The translations under genes and the position numbers were made by a program. Below are positions 14,362 through 23,022 of a stretch of DNA of 27,267 nt, one piece after another. Position 1 is the first letter of the stretch. Each line of letters opens with the position of its first letter. The notes below the pieces were generated by a model that was not told the DNA's origin, did no database searches, and was given only the letters and a program-made list of their open reading frames with translations. Source of the stretch: an uncultured Collinsella sp. (GTDB lineage: Bacteria; Actinomycetota; Coriobacteriia; Coriobacteriales; Coriobacteriaceae); the NCBI GenBank assembly GCA_902489515.1, contig CABUAL010000001.1:1-27267 (forward strand). The letters run 5' to 3'.

Positions 14362-15297
14362 TTACAGCTCGGTCACGACAACGTCGTTGTAGACCTCGTC
14401 CCAACGGTCCATAACCAGATGGCCGGTCATAGGATCCATGGCGTTGAGCTTGCCGCAAGTGTTGGCGGTACGCAGCACCGTCTCGTCGTCTGCGCCAGCA
14501 GCGATGGCATGCGCGAAGCCTGCGATAGTGGAGTCGCCAGAGCCTGTTGCGTTAACGGCAGGGATATCGGGCGTCTTTGCGCGGAACGCACGGCCATTGT
14601 GGAAGCCAACGGAGCCGGCAGCGCCCATGGACACGACGACCCAGGGGATATCGGAGAAGCGGGCATCAGAGGCGAGCGCGGCGCGGAGCTCGTCCACATC
14701 GTCGGTGGTAAAGCTCGTGCCCAGAAGGCCGTTAATTTCGGTCAGGTTAGGCTTAACCAGCTCAGGCTTGACCTCGGACTTGAGCGCAGCCTCGAGCGAG
14801 GCGCCCGAGGTATCGAGCAGCACCTTGGCGCCGGCGTTCTCTGCAATGCCCGTGATCTTGGCGTAGTAGTCCGCCTCGACGCCGCGGGGCAGCGAACCCG
14901 AGATGGTAACGACATCGGCCTTGCTCGCAAGCTCGGCGAACTTGGCGGTAAAGGCATCGAGTTCCTCGGGGGCAATCGTCGGGCCGCTCTCGAGCAACTC
15001 GGTCTGGTTGCCAGCATGAAGGATATTGAGACAGATGCGAGTCTCGCCCTTGATGGGCACAAAATCATTCTTAATGCCGTTGGCATCCATGAGCTCGGCC
15101 ATATAGGCGCCCATATGACCACCAAGCAAGCCGGTTGCCACGACATCGTCGCCCAGCTGGCCCAGGACGCGGGCCACGTTGAGGCCCTTACCGCCGGCGG
15201 TCTTTTCGGGCGTCACGCGGTTGACGTCGTCGATAATGAGCTCATCGAGCTGATAGCGCGTATCGACGGACGGGTTCATCGTAACGGTGAGGATCAT
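14362..15297 (-). CDS. lacC: Tagatose-6-phosphate kinase (PfkB family, LacC type)
   Basis: Seen: 311 residues from ATG 15297 with AAGGAG upstream; a 13-residue longer frame has no better site. Start MILTVTMNPSVD, sugar-binding motif GGKGLNVARVLGQLG, the LacC-like GETRICLNILHAGNQTELLE, the PfkB anion-hole and catalytic motif NATGSGDSTIAGFAHA with its Asp, and C-terminal MTGHLVMDRWDEVY. Family knowledge: phosphorylates tagatose-6-phosphate to the 1,6-bisphosphate using ATP. LacC homologues overlap with 1-phosphofructokinase, but the match to LacC over the whole length and the company of lacX, agaS and lacG make the tagatose role most likely. It can serve both the lactose and GalNAc routes. No aldolase gene (lacD or gatY) is seen here. 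Confidence 0.85.
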   Translation of the reverse strand: MILTVTMNPSVDTRYQLDELIIDDVNRVTPEKTAGGKGLNVARVLGQLGDDVVATGLLGGHMGAYMAELMDANGIKNDFVPIKGETRICLNILHAGNQTELLESGPTIAPEELDAFTAKFAELASKADVVTISGSLPRGVEADYYAKITGIAENAGAKVLLDTSGASLEAALKSEVKPELVKPNLTEINGLLGTSFTTDDVDELRAALASDARFSDIPWVVVSMGAAGSVGFHNGRAFRAKTPDIPAVNATGSGDSTIAGFAHAIAAGADDETVLRTANTCGKLNAMDPMTGHLVMDRWDEVYNDVVVTEL

Positions 15298-15356
15298 TTC
15301 TAGCTCCTTATCTCGCAGGCTCCTTATGCCTTGCAAAACGAATTGGCTACATGCGA

Positions 15357-16238
15357 CTACAGAATCTCGATTGTGAACGAGCGCACGATGGTTTCTTTGG
15401 GCTTGGCGATAAGGCAGCCGCGCTTGTGCTCAAGCACGTCGTCCTCATCGGAGCAGGTCGAAAGACCGCCCCAGGGCTCAACTGCCACAAAATCACCCTC
15501 GGGCTTGCTCCACACAATGAGGTACGGGAAGCCCTCAAAGCTCAGGCGAACACCCTTGTCCTCGCCCTTTTTGGAAAGCGTGACCTGACGGCTCTCGAGC
15601 ACGTCAAAGATGGTCTCCGCAAAATCGAAGAGCTCATGTGACAGAGGCAGCGTCTTTCCCACCATGGGGTTCTTGGAGCGGTTGGTCACGTCAATCAAGC
15701 CAGTCGAGGGGACGGCAGTGCAAAGCTCAGCAGCTTCGTCCTTCTCAAAGCGCAGCTCGTAGTCCGTATAGGCCTCGCCCTCATCGAGCGGGCACCTAAA
15801 GCCGGGGTGTCCACCGATAAAGAAAGGCATGTCCTCGGTGCCCTCGTTGGTAACCTCATAGGAGACGCGCACGGCGACGTCCTCGAGCGTATAGCGGGCG
15901 ACAAGCTTAAACGGATACGGATAATCGCTCAGCAGCGCGGCGTTATCCTCCGAAGCCAGGCACATCGCCAGCTCGTTCTCGCTCTGGCTCAGCAGCTTCC
16001 ACTCCTGTTTGCGCGCAAACCCATGGCGGGCGAGCTTCACATGATGTCCGGCAAACGTCATGGCGCTGTTATCGCGCAAACCTCCGCAAATCGGGAAGCA
16101 AATCGGTGCCTGGCCGGACCACACGGCGGGATCGCCCTGCCACAAGTACTCGCGACCTCCAGCCTCAATCGAGGTAAACGAGCCGCCGGCCGTGGAGACC
16201 TTGATAGAAATCGAATCGTTGGAGAGAGCGTATTCCAT
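15357..16238 (-). CDS. lacX: Aldose 1-epimerase family protein (LacX type)
   Basis: Seen: 293 residues from ATG 16238, with GAAAGGATGG upstream; the frame to 16373 is an unlikely extension. The LacX-like pattern runs through the length: TAGGSFTSIEAGGREYLWQ, QAPICFPICGGLRD, RHGFAR, the YEVTNEG and FFIGGHPGFRCPL motifs, and VAVEPWGGLSTC. Family knowledge: LacX lies at the end of lactococcal lac operons; it has the galactose-mutarotase fold, and its sugar is unproven. Here it is first in a unit with lacC, a nagA remnant and yhcH, so anomerisation of galactose-6-phosphate or galactosamine-6-phosphate is plausible (inference). It is divergent from the flavodoxin gene. Confidence 0.85.
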   Translation of the reverse strand: MEYALSNDSISIKVSTAGGSFTSIEAGGREYLWQGDPAVWSGQAPICFPICGGLRDNSAMTFAGHHVKLARHGFARKQEWKLLSQSENELAMCLASEDNAALLSDYPYPFKLVARYTLEDVAVRVSYEVTNEGTEDMPFFIGGHPGFRCPLDEGEAYTDYELRFEKDEAAELCTAVPSTGLIDVTNRSKNPMVGKTLPLSHELFDFAETIFDVLESRQVTLSKKGEDKGVRLSFEGFPYLIVWSKPEGDFVAVEPWGGLSTCSDEDDVLEHKRGCLIAKPKETIVRSFTIEIL

Positions 16239-16394
16239 TGTCCATCCTTTCGAACAACTGCTTTTTGCTCGCAAGAACCCGTCTCGGCCCTGACCAAAGG
16301 ACAAACCCGCACGTTCATCGATGCGTCCGGTTTCCCAGGCATGCAACGGGGTACCATACAGACATTGATGCAATTACAGCTGAAAGGCCTTCTT

Positions 16395-16979
16395 ATGCGA
16401 ACCATCATCCTTTATGCCTCACGCCACCACGGCAATACGAAAAAGCTCGTGGACGCCATCGTCGAGGCGCACCCCGAAATCGATACCCTCGACGTGAAGT
16501 CACTCGGTAAAAACGAGTACCCCGACCTGCACGAATACCATCTGATCGGCGTCGCCACGGGCATTTATTACTCCGAGATCGACAAAGATATGGCGCGCGT
16601 GCTCACGAACGTGCTGCAGCCGCAGGACAAGGTGTTTGGCCTTATGACCTACGGTGGCAAAAACAAGTGGTACGGCAAGGATATCGATGGCATCTGCCGC
16701 ATGAGGCAGGCCATCTTTATGGGCGTCTACGGCTGTCCCGGCTTTGATACGTGGGGGCCGTTCAAACTCACCGGCGGTGTCCAGAAGGGGCACCCAACTG
16801 CCGAAGAGATTAAGGGAGCTGTCGATTTCTTCGACAAGATCGAAGACGAGTATGGCGACATCATCGTCGAAGAGTACGCCAAGCGCGAGAAGCGTCTAGC
16901 ATACGAAAAGGAGCATCCCGCGGGGGGTCTTGTGGCCGGCGTCAAGCGCACGGCAAAGAAGATCGCTAACAAGCTGTAA
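16395..16979 (+). CDS. Flavodoxin-family protein
   Basis: Seen: 194 residues from ATG 16395 (MRTIILYASRHHGNTKK) after GAAAGG; upstream in-frame sequence is antisense to lacX. The N-terminal phosphate-binding loop of flavodoxins is present with HGNT in place of the usual TGNT, followed by a flavodoxin-like core (IGVATGIYYSEID, VFGLMTYGG) and a basic C-terminal tail (residues 160-194, Lys/Arg-rich). Family knowledge: FMN-binding electron carriers or small NAD(P)H-dependent reductases. The tail resembles those of flavodoxin-like proteins that contact membranes or nucleic acid, but this is a guess. It is monocistronic with its own terminator and unrelated in function to the sugar genes. Confidence 0.85.
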   Translation: MRTIILYASRHHGNTKKLVDAIVEAHPEIDTLDVKSLGKNEYPDLHEYHLIGVATGIYYSEIDKDMARVLTNVLQPQDKVFGLMTYGGKNKWYGKDIDGICRMRQAIFMGVYGCPGFDTWGPFKLTGGVQKGHPTAEEIKGAVDFFDKIEDEYGDIIVEEYAKREKRLAYEKEHPAGGLVAGVKRTAKKIANKL

Positions 16980-17010
16980 CTGTTAAGGTGCTTTTGAGCG
17001 TTTAACCCAT

Positions 17011-17049
17011 ACGGCGGGTCCGAGCAGATTCGGGCCCGCCGTCTTTTTC
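17011..17049 (+). terminator. Terminator of the flavodoxin gene
   Basis: ACGGCGGGTCCG pairs with CGGGCCCGCCGT around an 8-nt loop and is followed by CTTTTTC. Confidence 0.9.
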
Positions 17050-17054
17050 TATCG

Positions 17055-18224
17055 TTACTCGGTAAAGGCGTTGCCGACGCTCTGGCCGCCAACATACGTC
17101 TCGACGAGGGTGAGCTCATGGTCGAACACGACAAAGTCGGCGTCGCGACCCGGCATGATGCTGCCGCACTTATCCTCGATGTGCGCGGAGCGTGCCGGCA
17201 CCTCAGTTGCCATGCGAATGGCGATATCGGCGCTGGCGATGCCCCAGTCGACGATGTTCTTGACGCCCTGGGCAAGCGTAAGCACCGAGCCAGCAATGCT
17301 CTTGCCGTCGGCGAGCCAGCACAGGTTGTCCTTCATGATGACGTCCATGCCACCACTGGTGTAGCTGCCCTCGGGCATGCCGCCGCAACCCAGGCAATCG
17401 GTGATGAGTACCGTGTGCTGCCAGCCCTTTGCCTGCAGCAGCGCCTTGATGGCGGCAGGGTTTACGTGCTTGCCGTCACAGATGATCTCGGCGTAGGTCT
17501 CGGGCGTGGACATGGCAGCGCCCACGACACCGGGCTCACGGTGATGCAGCCCGCGCTGGCCGTTATAGGTATGCGTAAAGCAGCTGGCACCGGCGTTGAT
17601 GGCGGCGATGCACTCATCGTAGGTGGCGTCGGAGTGACCGATGCTGGTCACCACACCCTTGGCGTTCAGAGCAGCCGCATAAGCAGCGGCACCGTCGCGC
17701 TCGGCCGCCATGGCGCTCTTAACGATGCGACCGCCCGCAGCCTCCTGCCACTGATCGAAGACCTCCTCGGAGGGATCGATAAGATAAGCGGGGTTCTGCG
17801 CGCCCACGTGCTTCATAGTAAAGAAGGGGCCCTCCAGGTAGATGCCCTGAATGCGAGCACCGCAGAAGTCGGGGCCGCGACCCTCGTCCGCCTGGGCAAT
17901 GGCGGCGCAGGCATCCTTGATCTGCTCGACGCCATCGGTGAACGTCGTGGGCAGCCAGCTGGTGGTACCGCGACGGGCGAGCTCGGTCGAGCTGATATCA
18001 ATGCCCTCGGGATCGTTATCGGTAGTCGAGTGGTTATAGAAGCCATGGATGTGAGTATCGACCATACCCGGTGCGATCCACGATCCCGTGTAGTCCTTAA
18101 TCTCGCAAGAGGGCTCGTCGGCCTGCCAGGCGCCAAAAACGCCATCCTCGACCATAAGATAGCCGCCCAGTTGCGGGCCTGCCGGCAAGAAGAACTTGTC
18201 AGCCTTAATTGCGTACGTGCTCAT
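17055..18224 (-). CDS. nagA: N-acetylglucosamine/galactosamine-6-phosphate deacetylase
   Basis: Seen: 389 residues from ATG 18224, which has AAGGAG five bases upstream; the frame also has a GTG two codons earlier. Amidohydrolase motifs appear in order: DTHIHGFYNH (metal-binding His pair), YLEGPFF (metal Glu), GHSDATYD, THTYNGQRGLHHREPG, and ITDCLGCGG with the catalytic Asp near residue 276. C-terminal PGRDADFVVF closes the barrel's beta domain. Family knowledge: removes acetate from GlcNAc-6-P or GalNAc-6-P in the cytoplasm. Beside agaS and a GalNAc-type PTS, GalNAc-6-P is the likely main substrate, though GlcNAc-6-P activity (NagA proper) is possible. It is separated from agaS by a terminator, so it may be independently expressed. 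Confidence 0.93.
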   Translation of the reverse strand: MSTYAIKADKFFLPAGPQLGGYLMVEDGVFGAWQADEPSCEIKDYTGSWIAPGMVDTHIHGFYNHSTTDNDPEGIDISSTELARRGTTSWLPTTFTDGVEQIKDACAAIAQADEGRGPDFCGARIQGIYLEGPFFTMKHVGAQNPAYLIDPSEEVFDQWQEAAGGRIVKSAMAAERDGAAAYAAALNAKGVVTSIGHSDATYDECIAAINAGASCFTHTYNGQRGLHHREPGVVGAAMSTPETYAEIICDGKHVNPAAIKALLQAKGWQHTVLITDCLGCGGMPEGSYTSGGMDVIMKDNLCWLADGKSIAGSVLTLAQGVKNIVDWGIASADIAIRMATEVPARSAHIEDKCGSIMPGRDADFVVFDHELTLVETYVGGQSVGNAFTE

Positions 18225-18283
18225 ATGCACTCCTTGCTTCTAAAGCAGTTGACTGTGGTAATGCTTATACCCGGTCCATGTAA

Positions 18284-18324
18284 AAACAAAAAGCGCCCGC
18301 CCGCCGTTATGAGCGGACGGGCGC
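18284..18324 (-). terminator. Terminator of agaS
   Basis: On the minus strand GCGCCCGTCCGC pairs with GCGGGCGGGCGC (one G-U) around a short loop, followed by TTTTTGTTTTT, between agaS and nagA. Confidence 0.9.
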
Positions 18325-18342
18325 CCTTACAGGGGGACGCGA

Positions 18343-19509
18343 TTAAGCGGTGAAGGGGTGAATCGTCACGCCCTTAACCACGCGGTTGACCGTGCCGGTG
18401 GGGCTCGGCGTATCGGGCGTGTTGCCCACGCGGACGGAGTTGAGCAGGCTGATAGCCTGGGCAAACATCACGAACGGCAGAGCAAGGTAACCCTCGGGAA
18501 GTGCCTCGTAGCCCTTAAAGGTGAAGGACTCACCCTCATAGACGGTGGCACCTTCCTGCTGAACGGCGATGGTGTGCTGAGCGATCTCGTCGCCACCGAT
18601 CTCGTTGAGGATGTCGATGTCGTACTGACGGGTGTAGGCGTCGTTGTTGACGAACACGAAGACGAGCGTCTTATCGTCGACGAAGGACTTAGGTCCGTGA
18701 CGATAGCCCATGGAGGTGTCGTAGGAAGTAGCGACCAGACCGTGAGCGAGCTCGAGGATCTTGAGCTGGCTCTCCTGAGCAAGGCCACCGAAGGAGCCAG
18801 AACCCAAGTAGGTCACGCGGTTGAAATCGCCAGCCAGGTAATCGGCGATCTCGGGCTCACGGGAGATGACCTCCTCGCCCATCTTGGCAATCGTCTCGAC
18901 CCACTCGGCCTTCTGCTCGTCAGAGGCAGTGTCGAAAATAAGGGTGGAGAGCAGGGTCATGCAGGAATAAGAACCGGTCATGGCGAAGCCCTTGTCGTTG
19001 GCGCGCGGAATGAGCAGCGTCAGCGCATTGGGATCATCGGCAGACTCGACGGCAAGCTTGCCCTCGGGAGCGCAGGTGATGTTGAGGAACTTGACGTTGT
19101 GGACGAGCTCCTTGGCAACGGCAACGGCAGCAAGGCTCTCGGGGCTGTTGCCAGAGCGGGCAAAGGAAACCACGAGCGTGGGATCCTCGGCGCGCAGGAA
19201 GTCGCGCGGGGCGCTCACGATGTCGGTCGTGGCGATGGGCTTAAAGTCGTAGAGATCAGTGTTGCCAGCGTGACGCAGGTACGGGGCGCAGGTATCGCCA
19301 ACGTAGTCGGACGTACCGGCACCGGTGAAGACAACGGACAGACGACCCTCGCCCATAGCGCGAGCCTCGGCCAGGAAGGCCTCGATGGCCTCCTTGTTCT
19401 CGCGATAGATGTTGAGCGTATCGCGCCAAAGCTCGGGCTGCTGAGCAATCTCGGCCGTGGTGATCTGGGCGCCGAGCTCGGTGAGCTCCTCGACACTCTT
19501 CTCGAACAT
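18343..19509 (-). CDS. agaS: D-galactosamine-6-phosphate deaminase/isomerase, SIS family
   Basis: Seen: 388 residues from ATG 19509, close to E. coli AgaS, after GAGAGG. Two SIS folds are present: the first about residues 45-180 with VVFTGAGTSDYVGD and VSFARSGNSPES, the second about 210-370 with YLGSGSFGGLAQESQLKILE and MGYRHGPKSFVDD. Family knowledge: AgaS converts galactosamine-6-phosphate to tagatose-6-phosphate and ammonia, and differs from the glucosamine enzyme GlmS/NagB. Regulation: a TATAAT -10 element at 19549-19554 and a palindromic ACTGGT-type operator just upstream at 19571 match the site before the aga PTS operon, so the adjacent GntR regulator probably controls it. Tagatose-6-phosphate goes on to LacC. 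Confidence 0.92.
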   Translation of the reverse strand: MFEKSVEELTELGAQITTAEIAQQPELWRDTLNIYRENKEAIEAFLAEARAMGEGRLSVVFTGAGTSDYVGDTCAPYLRHAGNTDLYDFKPIATTDIVSAPRDFLRAEDPTLVVSFARSGNSPESLAAVAVAKELVHNVKFLNITCAPEGKLAVESADDPNALTLLIPRANDKGFAMTGSYSCMTLLSTLIFDTASDEQKAEWVETIAKMGEEVISREPEIADYLAGDFNRVTYLGSGSFGGLAQESQLKILELAHGLVATSYDTSMGYRHGPKSFVDDKTLVFVFVNNDAYTRQYDIDILNEIGGDEIAQHTIAVQQEGATVYEGESFTFKGYEALPEGYLALPFVMFAQAISLLNSVRVGNTPDTPSPTGTVNRVVKGVTIHPFTA

Positions 19510-19548
19510 TTCTAATACCTCTCTCTAGAAGTAATCCTCTGACGTGCA

Positions 19549-19584
19549 ATTATACACTTCGGTTGGTTATCTGGTAGTAACCAG
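19549..19584 (-). promoter_or_regulatory. agaS promoter and GntR-type operator
   Basis: Minus-strand TATAAT (19554-19549) lies about 40 nt before the agaS start. The dyad CTGGTAGTAACCAG at 19571-19584 (CTGGT-n4-ACCAG) covers the -35 region, where no good -35 hexamer is visible. The same CTGGTAGTAACCA core recurs at 23864. The form resembles ACTGGTnnnnACCAGT operators of DasR/NagR-type GntR-UTRA regulators. Confidence 0.72.
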
Positions 19585-19623
19585 TTAAATGCAAAGAATC
19601 ACCATATGGAAACGATGCAAACA

Positions 19624-20355
19624 CTAGTTGCTGCGCTGGTGGTAAACCTTGTATTTAAACTGATCGGCACGAGCAACCGAGAGTGTATACTCCACTACCT
19701 CGTTTGACTCGTTATACGTAGTCCTGACCAAATCGAGCACAGGCGAGCCCTCGACAATTCCCAAAAGGTGGGCATCGGTGGGACGGGCTATGCTCGCATA
19801 GAACTCCTCTTCGGCCACGCGAATCTTTTGCTGAAAGTCCTGCTCAATCACATCGTAAAGCGGCTTACGCTCTAGCAGTGGTCGCTTTAGGGATAGAAAT
19901 TGACGAACCGGTAGATAGCTGCGTTCGACCATCATGGGCATGTTGTCGGCAGAACGAAGGCGCTTGAGCTTAAAAATGCGATCACCGATACGCAATCCCA
20001 TATGCTCAGCCAGATTCTTATCGGCCTCCATCTCGCAAAAATCGAGAATCGTGGTCTCGGGTTCTCGACCCATCGCGCGCATCTGCTCGGTAAAGCTGTA
20101 GGACTGCATAAGATTGGTTGCTTTTGCCGAACGGTCGGTCACAAAGGTACCGCGACCGTGCTGCCGAACCACCAGTCCTAAACGCTCCAGTTCCTGCAGA
20201 GCCAGGCGTACCGTAGTGCGCGAGAGACCATAGCGCTCCGAAAGTTCGCGCTCGGAAGGAATCATGTCACCGGCGCGATATTCATGGTCAATCTTTTCGG
20301 TCAGAATATCGACCAGCTGATCGTACAGCGGTTGCTTACGCGCTCCGATCGCCAT
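19624..20355 (-). CDS. GntR/HutC-family regulator with UTRA domain (aga locus)
   Basis: Seen: 243 residues from ATG 20355 after AAGGGAGG. The GntR winged helix spans about residues 8-75 (IPSERELSERYGLSRTTVRLALQELE, ending GRGTFV), and the UTRA effector domain about 95-235 (RLRSADNMPMMVERSYLP, SPVLDLVRTTYNESNEVVEYT). Family knowledge: HutC-type regulators such as NagR/DasR bind phosphosugars (GlcNAc-6-P, GlcN-6-P) and release ACTGGT-like operators. Between the PTS genes and agaS, with such operators before both, it is most likely the local repressor responding to GalNAc-6-P or GalN-6-P (inference). Confidence 0.92.
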   Translation of the reverse strand: MAIGARKQPLYDQLVDILTEKIDHEYRAGDMIPSERELSERYGLSRTTVRLALQELERLGLVVRQHGRGTFVTDRSAKATNLMQSYSFTEQMRAMGREPETTILDFCEMEADKNLAEHMGLRIGDRIFKLKRLRSADNMPMMVERSYLPVRQFLSLKRPLLERKPLYDVIEQDFQQKIRVAEEEFYASIARPTDAHLLGIVEGSPVLDLVRTTYNESNEVVEYTLSVARADQFKYKVYHQRSN

Positions 20356-20435
20356 CCTATCCTCCCTTTTGCTCGAATTCGGCTAACTACCTAGGGTGTT
20401 ATGCATTATCTGTCTGCCACACCCGAATCATTAAG

Positions 20436-20474
20436 AAAACAAAAGCCGCGCGCTCTTTCGAGCACGCGGCTTTT
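20436..20474 (-). terminator. Terminator of the aga PTS operon
   Basis: AAAAGCCGCGCGCTC and GAGCACGCGGCTTTT form a near-perfect hairpin; on the minus strand it is followed by TTTTGTTTTC. It ends transcription after EIID. Confidence 0.9.
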
Positions 20475-20540
20475 AACATACACATGGCTTAAGGGGTCGG
20501 GGTGTGAGCCGCGTAGGGACACACCCCTCAAGCTAGAGCC

Positions 20541-21623
20541 TTACCAGATGCTCGGCCAGAGACCAAGCGGGCCAGCGCCCAGGATGCCAAGGACGAAGAG
20601 CAGGAGAATGCCCTTGGTCGGGGTCCAGCTGTGCTTAGCGAACATGTAGTAAAGCAGCAGCGTAAGCATAAGCGGGACGAGCTTCGGGACGATGGTGTTG
20701 AGGGTGTCGGCAACAGAGAAGTTGACCGGATCCTCGGTAACGGTGCCGTAGGTCACGGACTCCATGCCGTTACCCAGATCGGTGACGCCGCACTCGACAG
20801 CGTTGCCGTCGGCATCGGAAGCGGTAAGGGCGTTGCCGTCCTTATCGGTCATGGCGATGGTACCGGCCTCAGCGGTCTCGGTATCGATGCCCTCCATACC
20901 GGTGAAGTTCTCGGCCTCCTTCTCGGAGACGATCACGGTAGTAGCGGAGAGACCACGGGTGGTGCCGTTGGGGATCTGGAGGTTGATCTGGGTGCCACCC
21001 ATGGTGACGACCAGGCAACCGACGACGAAGACGCCCATGATGGAAGCGGCACGCGTGAAGGCCTGCATGTTGGCGGTCAGAGCGTCAATAGCGCTGGTGC
21101 CAAGCTTGTAGGACCAGTTCATGAGCCAGAAGCGCAGAGCGAACTGGACAGCGTTGAAGATCACCAGGAAGATGATCGGCGCAGCAGCGTTGCCGTTGAT
21201 GGCCATGTTGGAGGTAATGCCGGCCGTGATAGGCACGAGCGTCAGCCAGAACAGGGCGTCACCAATACCACCGAGCGGGCCCATTGCGGCGACGCGGACG
21301 GCGCGGATCGTGGGGATGTCAACCTTGTTCTGCTCGAGCGAAAGCACGATGCCCATAACAAAGGTGACGAGGAACGGGTGGGTGTTGAAGAACTCCAGGT
21401 TGTGGCTCATGGAAGCCGCGAGGTCGTTCTTGTTGGTGTGGATCTTCTCCAGACCGGGGATGATGGAGTAGAGCCAGCCAGCGGCCTGCATGCGCTCGTA
21501 GTTGAACGATGCCTGCAGGAAGCAGGAGCGCCAAGCCATCTTGTTGAGGGTCTTCTGGTCGAGCTGCGGAGCAGGAGTGAGATCCTCGTAGTGCTCCGGG
21601 ATCACATACTCATTAGATGCCAT
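20541..21623 (-). CDS. Mannose-family PTS EIID component (GalNAc type) with an enlarged loop
   Basis: Seen: 360 residues from ATG 21623 (MASNEYVIPEH), with GGAGGTGA upstream and an 11-nt overlap with the EIIC stop, so translation is coupled. The EIID pattern is clear: WRSCFLQASFNYERMQAAGW, SMSHNLEFFNTHPFL, GPLGGIGDALFWLT, and C-terminal membrane segments (LLLYYMFAKHSWTPTKGI...). Family EIID proteins are usually 270-300 residues; here about 85 residues (218-302), polar and acidic with DKDGN and DADGN, separate the conserved VGCLVV helix from DTLNTIVPKLVPL, where a short loop is normal. This loop should face outward. Partner: EIIC, forming the sugar channel in the membrane. Confidence 0.9.
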   Translation of the reverse strand: MASNEYVIPEHYEDLTPAPQLDQKTLNKMAWRSCFLQASFNYERMQAAGWLYSIIPGLEKIHTNKNDLAASMSHNLEFFNTHPFLVTFVMGIVLSLEQNKVDIPTIRAVRVAAMGPLGGIGDALFWLTLVPITAGITSNMAINGNAAAPIIFLVIFNAVQFALRFWLMNWSYKLGTSAIDALTANMQAFTRAASIMGVFVVGCLVVTMGGTQINLQIPNGTTRGLSATTVIVSEKEAENFTGMEGIDTETAEAGTIAMTDKDGNALTASDADGNAVECGVTDLGNGMESVTYGTVTEDPVNFSVADTLNTIVPKLVPLMLTLLLYYMFAKHSWTPTKGILLLFVLGILGAGPLGLWPSIW

Positions 21624-22413
21624 CTTCGAAGTCACCTCCGTCAGAAACAGCTGCACCCTTCAGCTCGGTCTGCTGCTGGAAGTCCCAGAAAGCGATGCCG
21701 AAGCCGATGAGAGCGAGGATGAGCAGAGCAGGGGTTGCCAGCGAATCGTTGGCAACGGTGATGAGCGCGAGGCCAAAGCCCATGAGGAAGAAGCCCCACA
21801 TATCGCGGTTCATCATAACCTTGAGCAGGACGGCGAAGCCGACGAAGCGCATCATGCCGCCTGCAGCGGACAGACCGGTCTGCAGCCAAGTCGGGATGGC
21901 GGAAGCGATGGTCTGACCAATGGTAGCGCCAGCGATGAAGAACAGGGTGACGACGACAGCGAAGATCAGGCCGAGCAGAGCCATGGCGAAGTAGTTCAGG
22001 CGCTCGATGCCCTTGGTGTCCGCGTTGTGAGCCATGTTATCGGCCGTGGACATAAGCGGGGACATAAGCGTGAAGACCAGGGTAACGCCAAGCTGGCCAA
22101 GCAGAGCGAACGGAATGGCGAGGCCGACTGCCGCGTTGGGCTCGAGGCCCGTGGCGATAGCGAGAATGGCTGCCATGATGCCGCCGATGACGGCGTTAGG
22201 CGGCTGAGCGCCTCCGATCGGCATGTTGCCGATCGTCATGAGCTGATAGGTACCACCCACGAGAAGACCGGTGTTGAGGTCGCCAAGGATAAGACCGATG
22301 ACGGCGCCGGTGACGATGGGCTGATAGAGAGACTCGAGGAAGTCAAACTGGTCGATTGCCGCGATGAACGTGACGACGAAGACCAGAGCGATCTGGATGA
22401 TCGAGTATTCCAT
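21613..22413 (-). CDS. Mannose-family PTS EIIC component (GalNAc type)
   Basis: Seen: 266 residues from ATG 22413 after GAAAGGAGGAGC. It is highly hydrophobic with about seven to eight membrane segments and the family signature GDLNTGLLVGGTYQLM followed by IGGAQPPNAVIGG, which resembles AgaC/AgaW-type EIIC more than ManY. The C-terminal cytoplasmic tail is acidic and overlaps the EIID start. Function: forms the translocation pathway with EIID for the incoming amino sugar. Substrate GalNAc is inferred from agaS and nagA; mannose-family PTS for other hexosamines or uronic-acid disaccharides are alternatives. Confidence 0.92.
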   Translation of the reverse strand: MEYSIIQIALVFVVTFIAAIDQFDFLESLYQPIVTGAVIGLILGDLNTGLLVGGTYQLMTIGNMPIGGAQPPNAVIGGIMAAILAIATGLEPNAAVGLAIPFALLGQLGVTLVFTLMSPLMSTADNMAHNADTKGIERLNYFAMALLGLIFAVVVTLFFIAGATIGQTIASAIPTWLQTGLSAAGGMMRFVGFAVLLKVMMNRDMWGFFLMGFGLALITVANDSLATPALLILALIGFGIAFWDFQQQTELKGAAVSDGGDFEDGI

Positions 22414-22503
22414 CTTGCTCCTCCTTTCAAAATGTATGTACGCACTTTGGATTTCACGTACAGAACGTCAGGGTTTCACTCCTGACAACGTGGATCACGA
22501 GGA

Positions 22504-22986
22504 TTACGAGAAGAGCTTGCTCGTGTCCTCAACAGGCGTGCTCGGAACGCGCCTGATCTCCAACTCCACCCCCAATTCCTGCAGCTCTTTAAACGCAGCG
22601 ACATCCTCGTCGTTAACTGCGACGGAGGTGGCGACTTGGCGCTTTCCTTCCGACATGTGCATGTTGCCGATGTTTACCTTCTTTATAGGCACACCGCCCT
22701 TGACGAGCGTAAGCACGTCTTCCGGTGTTTCGGCCACGATGAAGATCTTCTGGCGCGGGCTCGCCTTGCCAATGACGTCGATGGTCTTCTGCAGAGAGAA
22801 GAAACGCGTAGCGACGCCGGCGGGAGCGGCCATCTTCATGAGGTTCTGGCGCATGGTGTTGGACGCCACGTCGTCGTTGGCGACGAGGATGAGGTTGGAG
22901 CCCAGGGTGGAGTTCCACTGGGTGGCAACCTGACCATGAACCAGTCGGTTATCGATGCGGGTAAGAAGAATGTTGGGTTCTGCCAT
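22504..22986 (-). CDS. Mannose-family PTS EIIB component (GalNAc type)
   Basis: Seen: 160 residues from ATG 22986 after AAAGGAAG. It has the EIIB fold with active-site His17 in TRIDNRLVHGQV, then GSNLILVANDDVA, FSLQKTIDVI, LVKGGVPIKKVNIGNMH and LKELQELGVELEIR. Family knowledge: accepts phosphate from EIIA and passes it to the sugar on EIICD, in the cytoplasm. A 90-nt gap to EIIC contains a small hairpin near 22470-22488. The orphan protein at 11950 is a paralogue without the histidine. Confidence 0.94.
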   Translation of the reverse strand: MAEPNILLTRIDNRLVHGQVATQWNSTLGSNLILVANDDVASNTMRQNLMKMAAPAGVATRFFSLQKTIDVIGKASPRQKIFIVAETPEDVLTLVKGGVPIKKVNIGNMHMSEGKRQVATSVAVNDEDVAAFKELQELGVELEIRRVPSTPVEDTSKLFS

Positions 22987-23022
22987 GTTGATCAGCTTCC
23001 TTTCGTTATTTGCTGACGACAG

